14,627 nt of DNA from Bacteroidales bacterium UBA3143 (GTDB lineage: Bacteria > Bacteroidota > Bacteroidia > Bacteroidales > Dysgonomonadaceae), in assembly GCA_002364735.1 (NCBI GenBank), contig DEZB01000006.1, positions 1 to 14,627 on the forward strand, written 5' to 3'. Below are positions 7,676-14,603 of this stretch, piece after piece. A program made the position numbers and the translations under genes. Each line of letters begins with the position of its first letter. Within the stretch, counting starts at the first letter, position 1. The notes beneath the pieces were generated by a model that worked only from the letters and a program-made list of their open reading frames with translations, made no database searches and had not been told where the DNA came from.

Positions 7676-7697
7676 ATCTTTAAATTCAGTGCATTAT
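7664..7697. terminator. Hairpin containing the holA stop codon, probable bidirectional terminator
   Basis: ATAATGCACTGAAT (7664-7677) and ATTCAGTGCATTAT (7684-7697) are perfect 14-bp complements with a 6-nt loop. The holA stop codon TGA (7673-7675) is in the left arm. A strong T tract is missing on the plus side (CATTATTCTATATTTT), so efficiency is uncertain. It lies between holA and the convergent peroxidase gene. Confidence 0.65.
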
Positions 7698-7824
7698 CAT
7701 TATTCTATATTTTAGGGTCGATTAATAAGAAGACGCATCTTACCTAAAGCTCATTATGGTAATAATAACTATTGTATAAGAAACACCTAAAGTAAAAGTA
7801 TATACTTATTTCGAAAACTGATAT

Positions 7825-8370
7825 TTACTTTGATTCAATCCAAGTTATAATCTTATCACTCATAGGACTCTCTTTTGGAGAAACAAAATCTACTAATCTG
7901 CCTTCCTCATCTATCATATATTTCTGAAAATTCCATGCCACTTCTGAGTCTTTTACACCATTCTTAGTTTTTTGAGTTAGCCATTGATAAATGGGAGACT
8001 GATCATCTCCTTTAGTGTTAACTTTATCCATCATAGGGAAAGTTACTCCATAATTTTCGGTACAAAATGTCATAATTTCAGATCTACTTCCTGGTTCTTG
8101 GTTATTGAAATTATTAGCTGGGAAACCTACAACCACAAAGTCATTTTCTTTGTACTTGTCATATAACTCTTGCAACTGCTCATATTGTGGAGTCAAACCA
8201 CATTTTGAAGCTACATTTACAAGCAGTACTTTTTTACCTTTCAGTGACGACATATCAAATAAATCACCATTTATATCTTTCACTTTATATTGATGAATTG
8301 AATTGTTTTGAGCATTTACCATTATAAAGGAAAATATAATCAAACATAGAAGAACAAGTCTTTGTCTCAT
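7825..8370 (-). CDS. exported glutathione peroxidase-family peroxidase (Cys type)
   Basis: It reduces hydrogen peroxide or lipid hydroperoxides using thiols. Residues 1-20 form a signal peptide (MRQRLVLLCLIIFSFIMVNA), so it acts outside the cytoplasm. The peroxidatic site is a cysteine, C57 in NVASKCGLT, and the other catalytic-tetrad residues are present: Q91 in NNQEPGS, then W146 and N147 in AWNFQKY. C103 (FCTENYGVTFP) aligns with the resolving cysteine of thioredoxin-dependent plant-type enzymes, so it probably uses a thioredoxin-like reductant rather than glutathione. The family motif FPCNQF reads FPANNF here, so the frequent cysteine is absent. At 181 aa the mature part has the usual length. 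It is convergent with holA; no clear promoter was found upstream. Confidence 0.9.
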   Translation of the reverse strand: MRQRLVLLCLIIFSFIMVNAQNNSIHQYKVKDINGDLFDMSSLKGKKVLLVNVASKCGLTPQYEQLQELYDKYKENDFVVVGFPANNFNNQEPGSRSEIMTFCTENYGVTFPMMDKVNTKGDDQSPIYQWLTQKTKNGVKDSEVAWNFQKYMIDEEGRLVDFVSPKESPMSDKIITWIESK

Positions 8371-9183
8371 TGTATTGTATTGTTTTTGTGTTTAATAATT
8401 AGTTTACTGTTATTAAACGCATTTCATTCAATTGTGTTCATCTTCAAAGTTGATATCTATCTTGATTATTATTTAATTACATAAATATATGATAGTCTAT
8501 AACTTATGTCAGTTAACCTGTTTATAATAGAATATTTCCCAACTCCAGTACACTTGTCTGTAAATATTGCATTGTAGCACATATAAATAAATTATTCTTC
8601 TAATCTTATTAATATACAAACTTACAATCAACAAATGATATTAAAATATTGTGATTAAATAAAAGGCACATTCGTTAACAAGATAAATTGTATACATATG
8701 TTTATGAGTAAGTGAATAATAATTCTATTCTTCTTAATATTCAGAAAACATTTGTATGGTTACATCTGTATACATGCGGTTATCACTTTTGTCTATATGA
8801 TGATTAACACCCAGTACGTCATCACTAATTTAATATATATCTTTCAAACAATCAAAGCATTATGTCTTTTGTATAAATATATAGAATAGAAATAATATAT
8901 TATATCCACTTTGTATAATAGAATTAGTTAAAAGCATAGATATAAATAGCATTAATAAGCTTCTCATGAGTTTGTTATGTTTAATATACAAAGTATCAAT
9001 GCAACACTAAATAATGATGATTTATAAACTTTCGATTATTATGATACATTTGTGTAATATCTTTATATAAATGTAAATTACAAAAGTACTCCACATTGGT
9101 TTTCATTTGTAACTTATTGTTTATACATTTGTATCGGGCAAAACGAATAAATTTGTTTTTTATATTTATAAACATTCATACTT
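8371..9183. other. 813-bp AT-rich region without a gene
   Basis: Neither strand has a credible reading frame and no tRNA-like or other RNA gene is recognisable. The region separates divergently transcribed genes. It holds two copies of the palindrome TGTATACA, each followed by T (8689-8696 and 8767-8774). It also has a TAnnTTTG match, TACATTTG (9045-9052), besides those nearer the regulator gene. With so high an AT content the palindromes may be chance. Confidence 0.6.
9124..9155 (+). promoter_or_regulatory. Candidate -7 elements for the XRE regulator gene
   Basis: Two exact TAnnTTTG matches are present: TACATTTG (9124-9131) and TAAATTTG (9148-9155). Neither has a TTG at exactly the expected distance; the second has TTTG 16 bp upstream, which is the last half of the first element. 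The downstream one would start a transcript near 9162, 22 nt before the ATG. Confidence 0.4.
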
Positions 9184-9633
9184 ATGAAAGATAGAATTAA
9201 GAAAATCATGGATAATGAGGATTTGACACCCGCTCGGTTTGCGGATAATCTTCAAATTAATAGAGCTGTTATTTCTCATATATTGAATGGTCGTAACAAT
9301 CCCAGTTTAGATGTTGTGATGAAAATACTCTCTGAAATGGATTACATTAATTCTGACTGGTTACTTAATGGAACAGGTTCAATGTATAGAGATGGATACA
9401 TTCCATCTAAGAATCAAAATAAACAAAGTTTATTCGATGTAGATGCCACAGATGTGGAAACTAATCAAGGTGCTTTTAAAAATCACAAGGAAAAGCAGGT
9501 TGAGCATGTAAATATAGAGACTAATACTATTGATAAACAAGATGTTATTGATACTAATAGTATGAACAGAAAAATTAAGGAGATAATTATCTACTATACA
9601 GACAACACGTTTGAATCTTTCATTCCTCATTGA
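9184..9633 (+). CDS. XRE-family helix-turn-helix transcriptional regulator
   Basis: This is a probable DNA-binding regulator. Residues 1-66 form an HTH_3-type domain, with the recognition region RFADNLQINRAVISHILNGR, followed by NPSLDVVMKILSEMDYINSDWLLNGTG, which is the standard Bacteroidota form. Residues about 72-128 are a polar, probably disordered linker. The C-terminus KIKEIIIYYTDNTFESF is a short conserved beta-hairpin-like tail that I have seen in homologues from this phylum. No ligand domain is present, so what it senses is unknown. It lies 69 bp before pyrK on the same strand but pyrK has its own candidate promoter, so a regulatory link to pyrimidine synthesis is not shown. Confidence 0.85.
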   Translation: MKDRIKKIMDNEDLTPARFADNLQINRAVISHILNGRNNPSLDVVMKILSEMDYINSDWLLNGTGSMYRDGYIPSKNQNKQSLFDVDATDVETNQGAFKNHKEKQVEHVNIETNTIDKQDVIDTNSMNRKIKEIIIYYTDNTFESFIPH

Positions 9634-9644
9634 TTTTCTTTTTG

Positions 9645-9652
9645 TAACTTTG
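9645..9652 (+). promoter_or_regulatory. Candidate -7 element for pyrK-pyrD
   Basis: TAACTTTG is an exact TAnnTTTG match 12 bp after the stop codon of the regulator gene. The transcript would start near 9659, 44 nt before the pyrK ATG. No convincing -33 TTG lies 18-21 bp upstream, so this rests on the -7 element and its position. Confidence 0.5.
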
Positions 9653-9702
9653 CAATTCAATATAAATAGTCTTCAAAAGCATCACATCAATAATACTCGC
9701 CG

Positions 9703-10479
9703 ATGAAAAGAAAATTAGATTTTACAATAACTTCAAACGAAGTTCTCAATAAGCAGACTTATTTGCTTAAAGTTTCCCCCAAAAATGGAGAAATTCTGGG
9801 AGAAATGAAACCTGGACAGTTTGTTCAACTTTTGGTTCACAATTCATCTACTATATTTCTACGCCGACCTATATCTATTAATTTTTATGATAAAGACAGA
9901 AATGAAATTTGGTTATTAATTCAAAGTGTTGGTGGAGGAACTAAAAAAATAACCGATATGAAAATTGGTGAGCATTTAGATCTATTGTTTCCATTGGGAA
10001 ATACATTTTCTATGCCAGAAAAAAACCAAAAATCGCTTTTAATTGGTGGTGGTGTAGGAACAGCTCCATTATTGTTCTTAGGTTCAAAACTGAGAGAAAA
10101 AGGGCATATTCCCGAGTTTTTATTGGGTGGTAGAACCTCCTTGGATATTACTCAAATAGAGGATTTTGAGAAATTAGGAACAGTTCATACTACCACAGAA
10201 GATGGGAGTATAGGCGAGAAAGGATTGATAACGTTTCACTCTGTTTTAAAAAACAAACAATTTGATAAAATATATACGTGTGGACCAAGACCTATGATGA
10301 TGGCGATAGCAAGATATGCTTCTGATAATAATATAGTATGTGAAGTGTCATTAGAAAATCATATGCCTTGTGGTTTTGGAGCATGTTTGTGTTGCGTTGA
10401 AGACACAAAGCGTGGAAATATATGTGTATGTACTGAAGGTCCAGTATTTAATATTGATGAACTAAAATGGATAGATTAA
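9703..10479 (+). CDS. pyrK: dihydroorotate dehydrogenase B, electron transfer subunit
   Basis: This subunit passes electrons from the PyrD flavin to NAD+ through FAD and a [2Fe-2S] cluster, so dihydroorotate oxidation is coupled to NAD+ in the cytoplasm. The FAD-binding motif RRPIS is at 54-58, the NAD-binding GGGVGTAPL at 115-123 and CGPRPMM at 193-199. The iron-sulphur cluster ligands are C223, C228, C231 and C243 (spacing C-x4-C-x2-C-x11-C); C230 and C241 are additional cysteines nearby. The length of 258 aa is normal. The stop codon overlaps the start of pyrD by 13 bp, a strong sign of translational coupling, in keeping with the 1:1 complex of the two proteins. Confidence 0.94.
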   Translation: MKRKLDFTITSNEVLNKQTYLLKVSPKNGEILGEMKPGQFVQLLVHNSSTIFLRRPISINFYDKDRNEIWLLIQSVGGGTKKITDMKIGEHLDLLFPLGNTFSMPEKNQKSLLIGGGVGTAPLLFLGSKLREKGHIPEFLLGGRTSLDITQIEDFEKLGTVHTTTEDGSIGEKGLITFHSVLKNKQFDKIYTCGPRPMMMAIARYASDNNIVCEVSLENHMPCGFGACLCCVEDTKRGNICVCTEGPVFNIDELKWID

Positions 10480-11378
10480 ATATAAAAATAGGAGAACTGG
10501 AATTAAAAAACCCAGTAATGACAGCCTCTGGCACATTTGGATATGGAACAGAGTATACCGATTTTATGGATTTAAGCCGCTTAGGAGGCATTTTTGTGAA
10601 AGGCACAACATTGGAGCCACGTCAAGGTAACGCATACCCTCGTATGGCTGAAACACCATCTGGGATGCTTAATTCGGTTGGTCTACAGAATAAAGGGGTT
10701 CATTATTTTGTTTCAGATATTTATCCAATAATAAAAGAGTATGACACGCATATTATTGTAAATGTTTCGGGTTCTACTATTGAAGATTATATTGGCTGTA
10801 CTGAAGCATTGGCTGATTTAGATAAGATTCCAGCTATTGAGCTAAACGTTTCTTGTCCAAATGTAAAAGAAGGAGGTATGGCTTTTGGAACATCGTGTGT
10901 TTCGGCGGCACAAGTGGTAAAAGCAGTTCGTAAAGTATATGATAAGACACTTATTGTCAAATTATCACCAAATGTTACCGATATTGCTGAAATTGCTTTG
11001 GCTGTGGAAGCTGAAGGAGCAGATAGTGTTTCTCTTGTAAACACCTTTTTGGGTATGTCAATAGATGCTGAAAAACGCAGACCAAGGCTTTCTACTGTTA
11101 CAGGTGGCCTTTCTGGTCCTTGCATCAAACCTATTGCTTTGCGCATGGTATGGCAAGTATACCAAGCAGTGAAAATTCCGATTATCGGAATGGGTGGTAT
11201 AAGCAATTGGCAAGATGCTATAGAGTTTATTCTTGCTGGATCTCATGCCATTCAGGTAGGAACTTACAATTTTATCAATCCTTCTGTTTCTGTAGAAATT
11301 GTTGATGGCATATTAGCTTATATGGATAGACATAATATAGATTCAATAAATGATCTGATCGGAAAGTTGGATTATTAA
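10467..11378 (+). CDS. pyrD: dihydroorotate dehydrogenase B, catalytic subunit
   Basis: It oxidises dihydroorotate to orotate, the fourth step of UMP synthesis, with FMN as cofactor. It is of class 1B: the catalytic base is cysteine C130 in ELNVSCPNVKEGG, and it pairs with the adjacent PyrK. Other conserved elements are VKGTT (44-48; K45 contacts the flavin), TPSGMLNSVGLQN (63-75), KLSPNV (165-170), and GMGGISNWQDA near the FMN phosphate. At 303 aa it is full length. The start at 10467 lies inside the last codons of pyrK, in another frame, and gives the family's usual N-terminus (MDRLNIKIGELELKNPV). No other pyr gene is in the window. Confidence 0.95.
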   Translation: MDRLNIKIGELELKNPVMTASGTFGYGTEYTDFMDLSRLGGIFVKGTTLEPRQGNAYPRMAETPSGMLNSVGLQNKGVHYFVSDIYPIIKEYDTHIIVNVSGSTIEDYIGCTEALADLDKIPAIELNVSCPNVKEGGMAFGTSCVSAAQVVKAVRKVYDKTLIVKLSPNVTDIAEIALAVEAEGADSVSLVNTFLGMSIDAEKRRPRLSTVTGGLSGPCIKPIALRMVWQVYQAVKIPIIGMGGISNWQDAIEFILAGSHAIQVGTYNFINPSVSVEIVDGILAYMDRHNIDSINDLIGKLDY

Positions 11379-11414
11379 CCCGTAAAAGCAAAACCATAAA
11401 TTAATAAGTCACCG

Positions 11415-11448
11415 ATTATTATATGTTATTGCATGCATTAACAATAAT
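11415..11448. repeat. Imperfect palindrome after pyrD
   Basis: The sequence GTTATTGCATGCATTAAC (11425-11442) is symmetrical about its centre except for one T-T mismatch pair, and it is flanked by ATTATT on the left and AATAAT on the right. No T tract follows, so it is a weak terminator at best. It could be an unrelated palindromic site. Confidence 0.4.
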
Positions 11449-11561
11449 GTGATGAGTAACTCGAGATAAATTCATTTTGATACAATTTTCACTACTATAC
11501 TTATCTTTATTCTGTTAATATGGGAAATGTTGTTTCCATAAGGATTGTTTTGTGTCTATAA

Positions 11562-11592
11562 TTTGACATAAAGAAAAAACGTGCTACTTTTG
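11562..11592 (+). promoter_or_regulatory. Consensus Bacteroidota promoter for asnA
   Basis: TTTG (11562-11565), a 19-bp gap and TACTTTTG (11585-11592) match the Bacteroidota sigma consensus (TTTG, 19-21 bp, TAnnTTTG) fully. Transcription would start near 11599, 28 nt before the ATG at 11627. This is the clearest promoter in the window. Confidence 0.8.
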
Positions 11593-11626
11593 TAGTCACA
11601 TAAATCAAAAAATAGAAAGCTACTAT

Positions 11627-12664
11627 ATGTCCAAATTAATTATCCCAAAAAACTACGCTGCATTAATCGATTTGAAACAAACTGAACTTGGCATTAAAAC
11701 CATAAAAGATTTTTTTCAATTAAATTTATCATCTGAATTAAGATTACGAAGAGTAACCGCTCCACTTTTTGTTGAACAAGGAAGAGGTATTAATGATGAC
11801 CTGACAGGAGTAGAACGTCCCGTTCAATTCCCGATAAAAGATATGAATAATGTCAGTGCAGAGATTGTTCACTCATTAGCTAAGTGGAAGCGGTTGACAT
11901 TGGCCGAATACAAAATAGAAGAAGGTTTTGGTATTTACACAGATATGAATGCTATACGTGCCGATGAAGAATTGGGCAACATGCACTCTTTGTATGTTGA
12001 TCAGTGGGATTGGGAATTAGTAATTACTGAGGAGCAAAGAAATATTGAGTTTCTCAAAAAAGTTGTAAAGCGTATATATGACGCAATGCTTAGAACTGAA
12101 TATATGGTTTATGAACTATTCCCCTCAATTAAGCCCATATTACCCAGAAAGATCAAATTTATTCATGCGGAAGAGCTTTTACAAAAATATCCTACTTTAG
12201 ATTGCAAAGAGCGTGAAGATGCTATTTGTAAAGAGTATGGTTCAGTTTTTATAATGGGCATCGGTGCAAAACTATCAAATGGAGAACCTCATGATTTACG
12301 TTCCCCAGATTATGATGATTGGACTACTATGAACAGTGATAATTTTGAAGGATTGAATGGTGATTTACTTGTATGGAACGATGTGCTTGGACAAAGCATG
12401 GAGCTATCTTCAATGGGTATTAGGGTAGATGCTGCAGCACTTCTGAAGCAGCTTGAATTGAAAAAACAAACAGAACGATTATCTCTATACTTTCATAAGA
12501 AATTGATGAATAACGAACTTCCGCTGTGTATTGGTGGCGGTATTGGGCAATCCAGGTTGTGTATGTTTTATTTGCGCAAAGCACATATTGGGGAAATACA
12601 ATCGAGTATTTGGCCACAAGAGATGCGAGCAAATGCACTTAAAAACGGCATATTTTTAATTTAG
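11627..12664 (+). CDS. asnA: aspartate--ammonia ligase (asparagine synthetase A)
   Basis: It makes asparagine from aspartate, ammonia and ATP (EC 6.3.1.1) in the cytoplasm, using ammonia rather than glutamine. The fold is that of class II aminoacyl-tRNA synthetases. Conserved stretches are LSSELRLRRVTAPLF (34-48), VHSLAKWKRLTLAEY (81-95), GIYTDMNAIRADEE (102-115), YVDQWDWE (123-130), ELSSMGIRVD (259-268) and the class II motif 3 region GGGIGQSRLCMF (303-314). At 345 aa it is slightly longer than the E. coli enzyme and matches Bacteroidota homologues that I remember end with a similar C-terminus. It has its own strong promoter, and ung follows after 27 bp with no visible terminator. Confidence 0.95.
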   Translation: MSKLIIPKNYAALIDLKQTELGIKTIKDFFQLNLSSELRLRRVTAPLFVEQGRGINDDLTGVERPVQFPIKDMNNVSAEIVHSLAKWKRLTLAEYKIEEGFGIYTDMNAIRADEELGNMHSLYVDQWDWELVITEEQRNIEFLKKVVKRIYDAMLRTEYMVYELFPSIKPILPRKIKFIHAEELLQKYPTLDCKEREDAICKEYGSVFIMGIGAKLSNGEPHDLRSPDYDDWTTMNSDNFEGLNGDLLVWNDVLGQSMELSSMGIRVDAAALLKQLELKKQTERLSLYFHKKLMNNELPLCIGGGIGQSRLCMFYLRKAHIGEIQSSIWPQEMRANALKNGIFLI

Positions 12665-12691
12665 ACATTGCATTCTACAGTTTTTAGATAG

Positions 12692-13354
12692 ATGGACGTC
12701 AAAATAGAACAAAGTTGGAAAGATAAGTTGCATGATGAGTTTGAAAAATCTTATTTTAAAACTCTCACACATTTTATTCGAGAAGAATATAAGACACTAA
12801 AAATATTTCCTCCCGCAAATCAAATTTTCAATGCTTTTGATACATGTCCTTTTAATGAAGTAAAAGTTGTGATTATTGGACAAGATCCATACCACAATAT
12901 TGGACAAGCAAATGGACTTTGCTTTTCTGTAAACGATGGCGTTAAGGTTCCACCTTCGCTTGTCAATATTTATAAAGAAATACACAGCGATTTGGGAATA
13001 AGCATTCCTAAATCAGGAAATTTGGCACATTGGAGTAATCAAGGTGTGCTACTATTGAATGCAACACTCACCGTCAGAGCACATAGTGCAGGTTCTCATC
13101 AAGGAAAAGGCTGGGAGCAATTCACCGACGCTGTAATAAATATATTATCAGATGATTGTGAAAATATTGTATTCCTTCTTTGGGGAAGTCATGCACACCG
13201 TAAAGGTCAGAACATAGATGCGAACAAACATCTTGTGCTAAAGTCTGTACATCCTTCGCCACTATCCGCTCATCGAGGTTTTTTTGGGAATCATCATTTT
13301 AGTAAAACAAATCAATATTTAATTGAACACAAAAAAAAGCCAATTAATTGGTGA
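12692..13354 (+). CDS. ung: uracil-DNA glycosylase, family 1
   Basis: It removes uracil from DNA as the first step of base excision repair. All family 1 motifs are present: the water-activating loop GQDPYH (63-68, catalytic D65), the Phe of LCFSV (76-80) that stacks on uracil, LLLNATLTV (120-128, with N123 that selects uracil), and the minor-groove loop HPSPLSAHRG (187-196, with the catalytic H187). The length of 220 aa is normal. It starts 27 bp after asnA with no recognisable promoter of its own, so it is probably transcribed from the asnA promoter. Downstream is a long stretch without genes. Confidence 0.96.
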   Translation: MDVKIEQSWKDKLHDEFEKSYFKTLTHFIREEYKTLKIFPPANQIFNAFDTCPFNEVKVVIIGQDPYHNIGQANGLCFSVNDGVKVPPSLVNIYKEIHSDLGISIPKSGNLAHWSNQGVLLLNATLTVRAHSAGSHQGKGWEQFTDAVINILSDDCENIVFLLWGSHAHRKGQNIDANKHLVLKSVHPSPLSAHRGFFGNHHFSKTNQYLIEHKKKPINW

Positions 13355-13430
13355 TTCAATATAAAAAGGTTTGAAGCAAACACTTCATAAAAGCATACAA
13401 AAAAAGTCTATCTTCTGACTTGTGAATTCC

Positions 13431-13448
13431 TACAAATCTCAATTTGTA
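13431..13448. repeat. Small perfect hairpin downstream of ung
   Basis: TACAAAT (13431-13437) and ATTTGTA (13442-13448) pair over 7 bp with the loop CTCA. It is 77 bp after the ung stop codon. No T tract follows directly, so a terminator role is doubtful. Confidence 0.4.
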
Positions 13449-13500
13449 AAATATAGGTCGTTAATTTTCATAATTCAATTGAGAAAGCGTCAAAGAAATA

Positions 13501-13568
13501 GTTGAAAATTAAATCTACGGCGGTAGATTAGACATTCATCTGTTGAAAATGCAATCTTCGACTGTAGA
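13501..13568 (+). repeat. Two-copy 27-nt repeat with a 41-bp period
   Basis: Copies at 13501-13527 and 13542-13568 both fit GTTGAAAAT, two variable bases, AATCT, one variable base, CG, one variable base, C, one variable base, GTAGA; 22 of 27 positions are identical. In the first copy the second half forms a perfect hairpin, AATCTAC with GTAGATT (loop GGCG, 13512-13529); in the second copy the symmetry is partly lost. No third copy is visible on either side. Confidence 0.6.
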
Positions 13569-13790
13569 AAAGTTCTAAATCACTCAAACGATGCTATCTG
13601 GAGCAAAAAGGTGAGAAAAATGTCGTGAAAAAAGAATAAGTAGAATAAAAAAAAAGAATAAACAGATGATGATAGAATAACAACATCCAGAATTGAATTT
13701 TCATGGCGCAAATAATGCAAATTTGGGCAACAAAATGAAAATAATATGTTTTTGAAACATTTTCACAATGGTGGATGCAAGTTTCAACTG

Positions 13791-13827
13791 TTTTCAACAT
13801 TTTGCAGGTTTGCAAAATGTTTGAAAA
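13791..13827. repeat. Long hairpin with 4-nt loop
   Basis: AACATTTTGCA (13796-13806) and TGCAAAATGTT (13811-13821) pair perfectly with the loop GGTT. The stem extends for five more pairs (TTTTC at 13791-13795 with GAAAA at 13823-13827) if the T at 13822 is bulged. It stands directly beside the GC-rich hairpin cluster. Confidence 0.6.
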
Positions 13828-13855
13828 AGTAGGGCGAAGTGCCCCTACGCTATGT

Positions 13856-14022
13856 TCTTTTGCTCTTTCAGAGCTAATGCGTTTAGAACAGAATACTTCT
13901 CATGGGCATCATACATATTTGAAGAAACTGGTATTAGGGCTACGCCCTATAAGATATCAGCACTGGGCAACGCCCAGTGAATGAACACATAACAAAAGCA
14001 AAAGCTCTGAAAGAGCGTAAGA
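13856..14022. repeat. 20-nt inverted repeat enclosing two GC hairpins
   Basis: Positions 13856-13875 and 14003-14022 are reverse complements with 2 mismatches in 20. Each arm contains its own small hairpin (GCTCTTTCAGAGC and its reverse complement GCTCTGAAAGAGC). The 127 bp between them hold the two perfect GC hairpins at 13935-13949 and 13961-13979. The unit looks like a small inverted-repeat-bounded element of 167 bp. I saw no clear target-site duplication next to it. Confidence 0.55.
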
Positions 14023-14091
14023 TTCATTTTTTGTTATATAGTAATCCCACACGTTTTTCAATCGAACATCAAAAGGAATATTCAACTGTAA

Positions 14092-14162
14092 CCCAAGGTT
14101 CAACCTGTGAAATAATGCTTTGCATTAAATCTTTGATTTATTTCACAGTTCAAGCCGTTGGG
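14092..14162. repeat. Three-way-junction palindromic element
   Basis: The stem CTGTGAAAT (14105-14113) with ATTTCACAG (14140-14148) encloses two abutting hairpins, AATGC-TTT-GCATT (14114-14126) and AAATC-TTT-GATTT (14127-14139), leaving no unpaired base at the junction. An outer stem can add CCCAA (14092-14096) with TTGGG (14158-14162) and GG (14097-14098) with CC (14155-14156), separated from the inner stem by an unpaired TTCAAC and TTCAAG. The regularity suggests selection for a folded single strand, DNA or RNA. Confidence 0.6.
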
Positions 14163-14540
14163 CTGAAATATGCCAGCTCTTCGAGCCTATAAATGCGAAA
14201 AGCATTTCCTCCTCCTTTACGGCCTTGCGACTTTGCGAGATAAATCTGTGTGAAAAAACCCACTCATTTCAAAAATAAGGTAATAAGGTTAGATACCTGT
14301 GATTATTGCAATGTTACTAAGGTTTGGGAACTTATTTACATTTACTTTTCTTTTAGCGTTTTGGCACTTAATAGTCCCCTGCTGCTATTAAAATCTCTAT
14401 GCATAAGCTTCAATCCATTTCAACCTACTATATAACTAAATTCAAACAACTGAATATAAGCACTCTACATTTGAAAGTTGTTTCTTTTGATGTTCGCTAC
14501 CAATAGCATGGTAGACTTAGTAACTGCGATTGATCTATAC

Positions 14541-14603
14541 CTTTTCGAAAGTCGGAAACCTATACAAAGTCAGTTTGTCACACTTTCCGAAGTTCGGAAT
14601 CCT
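14541..14603 (+). repeat. Degenerate direct repeat with a palindromic second copy, near the right edge
   Basis: Two related 20-22-nt segments, starting with CTTTTCGAAAG (14541) and CTTTCCGAAG (14583), both continue with TCGGAA, one variable base and CCT. The second copy contains an odd palindrome, TTCCGAA-G-TTCGGAA (14585-14599). The offset of about 42 bp is close to the 41-bp period at 13501-13568, but the sequences differ. Confidence 0.45.

Larger units (their letters stand above)
13829..14207. repeat. Cluster of palindromic REP-like hairpins
   Basis: At least eight short hairpins occur within 380 bp. They are: GTAGGGC to GCCCCTAC (13829-13848, imperfect); GCTCT-TTC-AGAGC (13862-13874); TAGGGC-TAC-GCCCTA (13935-13949); CACTGGGC-AAC-GCCCAGTG (13961-13979); GCTCT-GAA-AGAGC (14004-14016); the three-way structure at 14092-14162; GCTC-TTC-GAGC (14176-14186); and AAATGC-GAAAA-GCATTT (14191-14207). 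Most have 3-nt loops. I recall similar hairpin modules scattered between genes in many Bacteroidota genomes, where they are often mistaken for small ORFs; I cannot give a family name. The first hairpin begins with GTAG, as REP elements served by REP-associated transposases do, but no such transposase is here. Confidence 0.7.

Noticed and set aside
10787..11206. 139-aa minus-strand reading frame inside pyrD
   Set aside because: It is the antisense of a well-conserved enzyme and has no recognisable domain.
13404..13421. Minus-strand terminator: weak AAGTC/GACTT stem followed by a T run
   Set aside because: The stem is only 5 bp with an 8-nt loop and no minus-strand gene upstream would need it.
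13501..13568. Degenerate CRISPR array
   Set aside because: There are only two copies, separated by 14 nt, with divergent repeats and no cas gene in the window.
13594..13815. 73-aa minus-strand reading frame rich in Phe, His and Tyr
   Set aside because: It is the complement of an A-rich tract (AGAATAA repeats) and of the 13791-13827 hairpin; no start context or family supports it.
14092..14163. Integron attC site
   Set aside because: GTTGGGC fits the right-box pattern, but the left box ends in AAG rather than AAC, the TTCAAC/TTCAAG parts do not pair, and no integrase or cassette-like gene is present. Kept only as a remark in the findings.
13775..14192. Two overlapping plus-strand reading frames of about 70 aa
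   Set aside because: Both run through the hairpin cluster, and their sequence is simply that of the palindromes. Such repeats are a known source of false ORFs.
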